From contig CAJXSA010000066.1 in assembly GCA_913060595.1 (NCBI GenBank), positions 1 through 13,072 of the forward strand: a DNA stretch of 13,072 bases, written 5' to 3'. Both the position numbers and the translations under genes were made by a program. Below are positions 1-4,840 of the stretch, piece after piece; positions within the stretch are counted from its first letter, which is position 1, and every line of letters begins with the position of its first letter. The DNA comes from an uncultured Ignavibacteria bacterium (GTDB lineage Bacteria; Bacteroidota; Ignavibacteria; SZUA-365). The notes under the pieces were generated by a model. That model worked only from the letters and a program-made list of their open reading frames with translations. It searched no databases and was not told the origin of the DNA.

Positions 1-380
1 GCGGCGATGGCCTTGCGCAGAGTGATGCTCGACGCTTCGGCGCACTCGTACTTGTTCTCCGGGATACCCTCGAGCCAGTCGACGATGTCGTGCGTCGAGA
101 TATGCTCGACGTCCGTGACGCGTTTGCCGATAATCATTTCCGTGAGACCGGAGGCCGAGGCCTGCAGGCCGGAACAGCCCACGAAGCGGAAGGCGGCGTC
201 GCGAATGATCCCGTCCTGGATATCGAGATCGAGAAACAGGATGTCGCCGCAGCCCGCCTGATGCTTGACATGCACCGTGGGTTCGGGAAGCGCACCGTAG
301 TGCCGTTCTTCTTCCAGCATCAGTATCGCCTTCTCCGAGTACCCGAGAGCGGCGAGCAGTTCCTTGCGCATTGCATCCAT
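1..380 (-). CDS. NifU/IscU-like Fe-S cluster scaffold protein (partial, C-terminus cut by window edge)
   Basis: About 126 residues are visible. The protein has the three cluster-ligand cysteines of the IscU/NifU N-terminal fold: C44 in G-C-G-D (with the conserved Asp at 46), C69 in V-G-C-S-G-L, and C113 in K-Y-E-C-A, followed by a final helix ending L-R-K-A-I. Family members assemble Fe-S clusters on these cysteines, using sulfur from a cysteine desulfurase, and pass them to apoproteins in the cytoplasm. The N-terminus lacks the usual H-x-x-x-P-x-N-x-G stretch of classical IscU/NifU. It has instead a helix containing G-Y-S-E-K-A, so this is a divergent branch. The ATG at 380 is chosen because T-G-G-A-G lies about 8 bases upstream; M4 is an alternative. 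It diverges from sucD across 163 bases, and I saw no clear promoter for it. The 3' end lies outside the window, so a further domain cannot be excluded. Confidence 0.85.
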   Translation of the reverse strand, partial: MDAMRKELLAALGYSEKAILMLEEERHYGALPEPTVHVKHQAGCGDILFLDLDIQDGIIRDAAFRFVGCSGLQASASGLTEMIIGKRVTDVEHISTHDIVDWLEGIPENKYECAEASSITLRKAIA

Positions 381-453
381 GATAAGAACTCCATAGAAAA
401 CGATCCGTTACCCGTACATGTGGAAAATACGCAATCCGCGTGATTCCAGCAGG

Positions 454-485
454 TTTGTTTCATCTGGCTGAAATCGCTAGCTTTG
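454..485 (+). promoter_or_regulatory. Bacteroidota-type housekeeping promoter for sucD
   Basis: TTTG at 454-457 and TAGCTTTG at 478-485 are separated by 20 bases. This matches the Bacteroidota sigma-A consensus (TTTG, about 17-23 bases, TAnnTTTG) at every fixed position. It predicts a start site near 490 and a leader of about 50 bases before the sucD ATG at 544. The match is by eye; no start-site data are available. Confidence 0.65.
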
Positions 486-543
486 TAAATCTTGCATAAT
501 CGCAGCGAACTGTTCACAATATCTGAGTGCGTGGAGAAACAGC

Positions 544-1449
544 ATGAGTGTGTTAATTGACAAGAAAAGCCGCGTCATCGTCCAGGGTCTGACGGGTTCG
601 GAAGGCAGCTTCCATGCCCAGCAGATGATCGAGTACGGCACGAAAGTGGTCGGCGGCGTGACGCCGGGGAAAGGCGGAACCGAACATCTCGGCGTGCCGG
701 TGTTCAATACGGTGAAAGATGCCGTGGCCAAAACACGGGCGAACGTCTCCGTGATATTCGTGCCTCCTTTCGCCGCAGCGGATGCCATCATGGAAGCCGC
801 GGACGCGGGCATCGCACTCATCGTCTGTATCACCGAGGGCATCCCCACGCGTGACATGGTGCAGGCCTACGATTTCGTCCAGCAGCGCGGAGTGCGCCTG
901 GTGGGACCGAACTGTCCCGGCGTCATCTCCCCGGGCAAGGCCAAGGTCGGCATCATGCCGGGCTTCATCCACAAGAAAGGACATGTCGGTGTCATCTCCC
1001 GCAGCGGAACGCTCACCTATGAGGCAGTGAATCAGCTGACGACGCTGGGCATCGGGCAGTCGACCTGCATTGGCATCGGCGGCGATCCCGTGATCGGCAC
1101 ACAGTTCGTCGACGCGCTCGCACTGTTCAACGAGGATCCCGATACCGACGCAGTGGTCATGATCGGTGAAATCGGCGGGACCGCGGAAGAGGAAGCGGCG
1201 GCATGGGTGAAGAAAAACATGACGAAGCCCGTCATCGGCTTCATCGCCGGCCGCACGGCTCCCCCGGGACGCCGCATGGGACATGCGGGCGCCATCATCG
1301 CTGGCGGCAAGGGCACTGCGGCGGACAAGATGAAGGCAATGAAGCGCGCCGGTATTCACGTGGTTGAGAATCCGGCCGTTATCGGTGTCACCGTCGCCAA
1401 GGCGCTGGGGCTCGAAAACCAGGGCCAGAAGCGTCCCACGAAAAAATAG
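544..1449 (+). CDS. sucD: Succinyl-CoA synthetase (ADP/GDP-forming), alpha subunit
   Basis: This is the alpha subunit of the TCA-cycle enzyme that interconverts succinyl-CoA and succinate with formation of ATP or GTP; it works with a SucC beta subunit in the cytoplasm. At 301 residues it has the usual family length. Visible landmarks are the N-terminal CoA-binding Rossmann domain with T-G-S-E-G-S-F-H near residues 17-24, V-T-P-G-K-G-G at 39-45, G-P-N-C-P-G-V-I at 121-128, I-S-R-S-G-T-L-T-Y-E around 151-160, and the phosphohistidine loop G-R-R-M-G-H-A-G-A with H247. The start is supported by G-G-A-G-A about 8 bases upstream. It has its own promoter (454-485) and a terminator at 1487-1536. No sucC lies next to it, unlike the sucCD pair of Proteobacteria, so it appears monocistronic. 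A related acyl-CoA ligase is possible but unlikely given how canonical the sequence is. Confidence 0.97.
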   Translation: MSVLIDKKSRVIVQGLTGSEGSFHAQQMIEYGTKVVGGVTPGKGGTEHLGVPVFNTVKDAVAKTRANVSVIFVPPFAAADAIMEAADAGIALIVCITEGIPTRDMVQAYDFVQQRGVRLVGPNCPGVISPGKAKVGIMPGFIHKKGHVGVISRSGTLTYEAVNQLTTLGIGQSTCIGIGGDPVIGTQFVDALALFNEDPDTDAVVMIGEIGGTAEEEAAAWVKKNMTKPVIGFIAGRTAPPGRRMGHAGAIIAGGKGTAADKMKAMKRAGIHVVENPAVIGVTVAKALGLENQGQKRPTKK

Positions 1450-1456
1450 TGTTTCT

Positions 1457-1475
1457 CCGCGGCGTGCAGCCGCGG
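1457..1475 (+). other. GC-rich stem-loop just after the sucD stop
   Basis: CCGCGGC and GCCGCGG form a perfect 7-bp stem around the loop GTGCA, starting 8 bases after the sucD stop codon. No T-run follows, so it is not a classical terminator by itself. It could protect the mRNA 3' end or slow polymerase before the next hairpin. This role is inference. Confidence 0.5.
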
Positions 1476-1486
1476 CATACGAAAAG

Positions 1487-1536
1487 AGCCGTCATGCAGC
1501 ATCCTCGATACGGATATGCATGACGGCTTTGTTTTT
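1487..1536. terminator. Bidirectional rho-independent terminator between sucD and the CAP-protein gene
   Basis: A perfect 12-bp stem (AGCCGTCATGCA at 1487-1498 with TGCATGACGGCT at 1517-1528) is extended by an inner ATCC/GGAT pair at 1501-1504 and 1512-1515. On the plus strand the stem is followed by TTGTTTTT. On the minus strand it is followed by CTTTTC, derived from the A-run at 1482-1485. It lies between two convergent genes and can serve both; the plus-strand signal is the stronger. Confidence 0.88.
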
Positions 1537-1553
1537 GCCGGATCGGGAAGAGG

Positions 1554-2069
1554 TCAGCGGCTTTTCGCGAACAGCTGCGTCAGGTAATACCCGCCGGATG
1601 AGGACTGCGCCACGCCGATACCGGTGAGATCGTAATCTCCCTCAATGTTCTTGCGGTGTCCGTCACTTTTCAGCCACCCGTCATATGCGATTCGCGCGGG
1701 ATCACTGTAACCGGAATTCATGGCGACGTTCTCCGCCGCTCCTCCGATGGAAATCTGTGCGCTGATCGCGTCAACACGCTCCTGGAATCCGTCGTGGCTG
1801 AAGGGGACGCTGCCGTCTGCCATGTCGCGGCTGTGGTTGCGCGCCTGCGTGGTGATAATGTCCGAGAGGGTGAGCGGCTGCAGCCCCTGACCGACGCGGT
1901 ACTGATTGATGAGCGTATGCACGCGCTGCTCGATTTCCGGTATCCCGGGGTTGTCCGTGATCGGCGACACCGGTTCGTCGTCGGAGCATGCAGCGATGAA
2001 CAGGAGTGCGAGAAGAAGGAATGAGCGTGCGTGCAGTCGGGAGTGTGCGGCGATGTTGCGATAACCCAT
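1554..2069 (-). CDS. CAP (SCP/PR1)-domain lipoprotein, probably surface-exposed
   Basis: 171 residues. A signal peptide (R4, R11, R15, then a Leu-rich core 17-25) ends in the lipobox I-A-A-C, with lipidated C28. Residues about 45-171 form a YkwD-like CAP domain, with an early helix E-Q-R-V-H-T-L-I-N-Q-Y-R, then S-H-D-G-F, A-E-N-V-A, and W-L-K-S-D-G-H-R-K-N-I, which supply the His/Glu residues of the CAP cavity. The molecular role of bacterial CAP proteins is mostly unknown. After the Cys comes S-D-D-E-P, close to the S-D-D-x-E type lipoprotein export signal described in Flavobacterium and Bacteroides, which suggests display on the outer face of the outer membrane. The ATG at 2069 gives a normal signal peptide but has no clear ribosome site. 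An in-frame TTG at 2141 with AAAGAG before it would add 24 odd residues. It lies 123 bases downstream of the Cys-rich gene on the same strand. Confidence 0.85.
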   Translation of the reverse strand: MGYRNIAAHSRLHARSFLLLALLFIAACSDDEPVSPITDNPGIPEIEQRVHTLINQYRVGQGLQPLTLSDIITTQARNHSRDMADGSVPFSHDGFQERVDAISAQISIGGAAENVAMNSGYSDPARIAYDGWLKSDGHRKNIEGDYDLTGIGVAQSSSGGYYLTQLFAKSR

Positions 2070-2113
2070 AAGGAAGCGTACGGATTGATGGGAAGATCTC
2101 GTTGGGGCTAAGA

Positions 2114-2128
2114 TTGCAGAAAGTGCAA
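2114..2128. repeat. Short palindrome TTGCA-N5-TGCAA upstream of the CAP lipoprotein gene
   Basis: A perfect 5-bp inverted repeat with a 5-base spacer lies in the 123-base gap between the Cys-rich gene stop and the CAP-protein ATG. It could be a small operator or chance. It would fall inside coding sequence if the TTG at 2141 were the real start. Confidence 0.25.
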
Positions 2129-2192
2129 CACGAAGCAACAACTCTTTTTCTGCCCGATGAAACCCGTCTCCGTGCGATCCGCTGCCGCGGCC

Positions 2193-2666
2193 TCAGCCCT
2201 CGTCGATGCTTGCGAGGCTGAGCAGCTCGTTGCCGGATTTGAGCTCGGCGTTGTAACAACCAACACGGTTGCAGATGCCGACACAGTCTCCGTAATCCGG
2301 GACAGGCCGGGTGAAGAGCGCGATCACGTCTGCGCCGCAGCTGCACTCGTCATACACCGGAAGCGGTATCCCGCATTCCGGGCAGAGCAGCTTCATCACC
2401 ATGCCTTTCTCCAGCTCGATGCCCAGGGAAATCCTGGATTTATCGCCGAAAATGGGGCTGAGCGCCACAAGGCCTTCACGCATCGCATTGTGGCGCACGC
2501 GGAGGAGAATGCCACTGAAATCCGAGAATTTCGCACGTTCATTGATGAGATTGTGTCCCCTGGGACAGTAACAGGCCTCGATGACCACGATATGCCTGCT
2601 CTCGCGCAGCTCACGCATGGCCTCGGAAGGGAACACCATCAGTCCGTTGTCGTCAAATCGACGCAT
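2193..2666 (-). CDS. Uncharacterised Cys-rich, zinc-ribbon-like protein
   Basis: 157 residues, function not recognised. It has no signal peptide or membrane segment, so it is probably cytoplasmic. It has nine cysteines in groups: C32 and C34 in A-C-Y-C-P-R-G-H-N-L; C95/C98 in C-P-E-C-G; C108/C110 in C-S-C-G-A-D; and C128, C132 and C137 near the C-terminus in C-x3-C-x4-C. The C-P-E-C-G plus C-S-C-G pair looks like a zinc ribbon. The first and last groups, with H37, could form a second metal site. Residues 44-90 are a Cys-free segment with L-S-P-I-F-G-D. The ATG at 2666 is chosen because a promoter at 2718-2746 places the RNA start near 2711, inside any longer in-frame version, and because AGG lies about 9 bases upstream. 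It is a real gene judging by the promoter, the terminator before it and the ordered Cys pattern. Confidence 0.75.
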   Translation of the reverse strand: MRRFDDNGLMVFPSEAMRELRESRHIVVIEACYCPRGHNLINERAKFSDFSGILLRVRHNAMREGLVALSPIFGDKSRISLGIELEKGMVMKLLCPECGIPLPVYDECSCGADVIALFTRPVPDYGDCVGICNRVGCYNAELKSGNELLSLASIDEG

Positions 2667-2717
2667 AACCAACCTGCAGTTCGTTGCCAAGGTCTTCTGT
2701 GAGAGGGAGTTACCGGC

Positions 2718-2746
2718 AACATAGCCTGCCGGGGGGGCATTGTCAA
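2718..2746 (-). promoter_or_regulatory. Promoter for the Cys-rich gene, with a C7 tract in its spacer
   Basis: On the minus strand TTGACA (2746-2741) is followed after exactly 17 bases by TATGTT (2723-2718). TATGTT also partly fits the Bacteroidota TAnnTTTG element. The predicted RNA start near 2711 gives a leader of about 45 bases before the ATG at 2666. The spacer contains seven consecutive C residues (plus-strand G at 2731-2737). It starts only 8 bases beyond the T-run of the upstream terminator. Confidence 0.55.
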
Positions 2747-2754
2747 GTGTGGAC

Positions 2755-2794
2755 AAAAAAAATGGGCCGCCCGCGCAAAATGCGGACAGCCCAT
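2755..2794 (-). terminator. Rho-independent terminator after the biotin carrier gene
   Basis: Read on the minus strand, ATGGGCTGTCCGC pairs with GCGGGCGGCCCAT as a 13-bp stem (two G-U pairs) with a 7-base loop ATTTTGC, followed directly by eight Ts (plus-strand A at 2755-2762). This ends the carboxyltransferase/biotin carrier transcript and insulates the next gene's promoter. The stretch just before the hairpin on the RNA is strongly C-rich (plus-strand G-runs at 2795-2808). Confidence 0.9.
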
Positions 2795-2822
2795 GGGGGG
2801 AGGGAGGGAGATCAAATATACA

Positions 2823-3140
2823 TTATTCGAACTCGATTAGCAACTGATTTTTCATAACTTTGTCACCTTTTTTCACGTGCACGGCTTTCACGACGGAATC
2901 CTGTGCTGCGGTGACGTCATTTTTCATTTTCATCGCTTCGAGAATGAGCAGGCTGTCGCCCCAGCGCACGCGCTGTCCGGGCTCGACGTTGATTTCGATG
3001 ATGGAGCCGGGAATGAACGCGAGCACACGTCGCGGATCGGGCGGCTGCCAGGGTTTGCGCTGCTCAAACTTTCTCGTGTAACGGGTCTCGTACGGGGTGT
3101 CGTCGATGACCAGTCGCTGTGTCTTTTTTTCGTCACTCAT
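2823..3140 (-). CDS. Biotin carboxyl carrier protein (biotinyl-domain subunit of an acyl-CoA carboxylase or decarboxylase)
   Basis: 105 residues. The biotinyl domain (about 38-105) has the hallmark E-A-M-K-M at 68-72, with K71 the expected biotinylation site, flanked by I-P-G-S-I near 43-47 and V-K-K-G-D-K-V near 89-95. The swinging biotin carries CO2 between a biotin carboxylase and a carboxyltransferase. The first 38 residues are charged and Pro-rich rather than an Ala/Pro linker or membrane anchor, so this looks like a soluble stand-alone carrier. It starts two bases after the stop of the carboxyltransferase beta gene with no visible ribosome site, so translation is probably coupled and the two products probably act together. 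A lipoyl carrier is unlikely because the motif is E-A-M-K-M. Confidence 0.9.
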   Translation of the reverse strand: MSDEKKTQRLVIDDTPYETRYTRKFEQRKPWQPPDPRRVLAFIPGSIIEINVEPGQRVRWGDSLLILEAMKMKNDVTAAQDSVVKAVHVKKGDKVMKNQLLIEFE

Positions 3141-3142
3141 GA

Positions 3143-4687
3143 TTAAAACGGCGGAATGCCGTGCTTTCTCTCTGGACGGAGTTCAGTTTTGGAGCGGGAA
3201 ATCTCGATCGCGTGAATCAGGAAATCACGGGTTTCCGTGGGACCGATCACCGCGTCAACGTGTCCGTTGGCGGCGGCGATGTACGGATTGGCGAATTTCT
3301 CGGTGTATTCAAGCACTTTCTGCTGGCGAACGGCGTCCGGATCGTCCGCTTTCGCGATTTCGTTGCGGAAAATGATGTTCGCGGCGCCTTCGGGTCCCAT
3401 GACGGCGATCTCGGCGCTCGGCCAGGCGAAGACAAAATCGGCGCCGAGGTGCCGGGAGCACATGGCGATGTAGCCGCCGCCGTAGGCCTTGCGGAGTATG
3501 ACGGTGACTTTTGGCACGGTGGCCTCGCTGTACGCGTACAGGATTTTGGCACCGTGACGAATCACGCCGGCATGTTCCTGGTCGACACCGGGGAGATATC
3601 CCGGCAGATCGACGAAGGTGATGAGGGGAATGTTGAAGGCATCGCAGAAACGAATGAAACGCGCCGCCTTGTCGGAGGAGTCCACGTCGAGGACGCCGGC
3701 GAGCACGAGCGGCTGATTTCCGACGACGCCCACGGTTTCGCCGTTGAGGCGGGCGAAACCGATGACGATGTTGGCCGCCCAGTGTTCCTGGATTTCAAAG
3801 AAGTCGCTGTCGTCGCAGATGCCGCGAATCAGGTCGCGGACGTCATACGGCTGCCGCGGATTGACCGGAATGATGCTGTCGATGTCATATTCCGGCTTCG
3901 GGGGCTTCGGCGGGAAGGGATCCGGCCGCTTCCGGTTGTTCCATGGGATGAACGTGACCAGCTTCTTTATCTGCTCAAAGCATTCTTCCTCGGTATGTGC
4001 GAAGAAATGCGCATTTCCCGAGATTTCGGTCTGCACGCGCGCGCCGCCGAGTTCTTCCATGGAAATCTCTTCACCGAGCACGGTCTTGATGACTTCGGGA
4101 CCGGTGATGAACATCTTTGAGATCTTGTCGACGACGAAGACGAAGTCCGTCAGTGCCGGACTGTAAACTGCGCCGCCGGCGCAGGGGCCGAGAATGACCG
4201 ATATCTGCGGAATCACGCCGGATGCCTGCGTGTTGCGGAAGAAGATTTCTCCGTAGCCTGCCAGCGAGTTGACGCCTTCCTGTATGCGCGCGCCGCCGGA
4301 ATCGTTGATGCCGATGAGCGGGAGTCCCAGTTTCATGGCATGGTCCATGATCTTGGTGATTTTCCGCGCATGCATCAGTCCAAGTGAACCGCCTGCGACG
4401 GTGAAGTCCTGCGCATAGACGCAAATCGGGAAACCCGAAATTTTGCCTGTGCCGGTGATAACACCATCCGCGGGGAGCTGCTTCTTGTCCATGTTGAAAT
4501 CGCTGCACTTGTGTTCGACGAACAGGTCGTACTCGTGGAACGATTCCTGGTCAAGCAGCGTGGTGATGCGGTCCCGGGCGGTCAGCTTGCCCAGCGAGAC
4601 CTGTTTCTCGATGGCCTTTTCCCCGCCGCCCAGAATGGCCTTCGACTTGCGTCGAAAATACTCGAGCATTTGGGATGCGATTGACAT
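3143..4687 (-). CDS. Acyl-CoA carboxyltransferase beta subunit (propionyl-CoA carboxylase beta / methylmalonyl-CoA decarboxylase alpha type)
   Basis: 514 residues, the normal length for the family. Two crotonase-like carboxyltransferase halves are visible. The N-half carries G-G-A-R-I-Q-E-G at 131-138 and the oxyanion-type loop G-P-C-A-G-G-A at 167-173. The C-half carries A-Y-G-G-G-Y at 401-406 and A-W-P-S-A-E-I-A-V-M-G-P-E-G-A at 421-435. A Pro-rich linker lies at 257-266. The enzyme moves carboxyl between biotin and an acyl-CoA, most likely propionyl-CoA/methylmalonyl-CoA. The residue after A-Y-G-G-G-Y is I407, where Streptomyces PccB has the specificity residue Asp422; Ile here is common in decarboxylase and transcarboxylase relatives, so the substrate is not settled. 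The partner biotin carrier is immediately downstream; no biotin carboxylase or membrane decarboxylase subunit is in the window. GGAG lies 13 bases before the ATG, behind a structured leader (4711-4769). Confidence 0.92.
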   Translation of the reverse strand: MSIASQMLEYFRRKSKAILGGGEKAIEKQVSLGKLTARDRITTLLDQESFHEYDLFVEHKCSDFNMDKKQLPADGVITGTGKISGFPICVYAQDFTVAGGSLGLMHARKITKIMDHAMKLGLPLIGINDSGGARIQEGVNSLAGYGEIFFRNTQASGVIPQISVILGPCAGGAVYSPALTDFVFVVDKISKMFITGPEVIKTVLGEEISMEELGGARVQTEISGNAHFFAHTEEECFEQIKKLVTFIPWNNRKRPDPFPPKPPKPEYDIDSIIPVNPRQPYDVRDLIRGICDDSDFFEIQEHWAANIVIGFARLNGETVGVVGNQPLVLAGVLDVDSSDKAARFIRFCDAFNIPLITFVDLPGYLPGVDQEHAGVIRHGAKILYAYSEATVPKVTVILRKAYGGGYIAMCSRHLGADFVFAWPSAEIAVMGPEGAANIIFRNEIAKADDPDAVRQQKVLEYTEKFANPYIAAANGHVDAVIGPTETRDFLIHAIEISRSKTELRPERKHGIPPF

Positions 4688-4710
4688 GAGTCAGGAGTCT
4701 CCGTTGTGTG

Positions 4711-4756
4711 AAAAACTGGGCTCCGCCGTGTGGCAGGAGCCGGCATTCGTCATGCC
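4711..4756 (-). promoter_or_regulatory. Tandem hairpins with T-run in the leader of the carboxyltransferase gene (terminator or attenuator)
   Basis: On the minus strand a 5-bp hairpin (GGCAT-GACGA-ATGCC, 4756-4742) abuts a second hairpin (GGCTCC-T-GCC paired with GGC-GGAGCC around the loop ACAC, 4741-4719). Then come CAG and five Ts (4715-4711), ending 23 bases before the ATG. The second hairpin has terminator form. Because too little space is left for a promoter after it, RNA reaching the carboxyltransferase must pass through it. It may end the upstream operon, attenuate this gene, or both. Confidence 0.45.
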
Positions 4757-4761
4757 AGATA

Positions 4762-4769
4762 CAAAGATA
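4762..4769 (-). promoter_or_regulatory. Candidate Bacteroidota -7 element for the carboxyltransferase operon
   Basis: TATCTTTG on the minus strand is a full match to TAnnTTTG. The matching -33 TTTG is poor (only TGTG at about the right distance). If real, RNA would start near 4756, placing both hairpins of the leader at its 5' end. Confidence 0.4.
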
Positions 4770-4840
4770 CGAATATCCCTGTACACATTGCGAGATATTT
4801 CACGTTCGGGAAATCCTTGGAAAAGCAGGTGTTAGCGGTG

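Noticed and set aside
320..517. Small minus-strand frame covering the divergent region before the Fe-S scaffold gene
   Set aside because: It overlaps the start of the scaffold gene in another frame and crosses the sucD promoter; the product shows no conserved features.
553..1359. Long open frame (268 codons) antisense to sucD
   Set aside because: It lies wholly inside a clear sucD gene, its product is His/Asp/Arg-rich with no recognisable domain, and such frames are common opposite GC-rich genes.
3161..4120. Open frame of 319 codons antisense to the carboxyltransferase gene
   Set aside because: The opposite strand encodes a full-length, motif-complete enzyme; the antisense product is low-complexity and has no ribosome site or motif.
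4742..4756. GGCAT-N5-ATGCC considered alone as a protein operator
   Set aside because: It is short, abuts a second hairpin and fits better as RNA leader structure, so it was reported as part of the leader.
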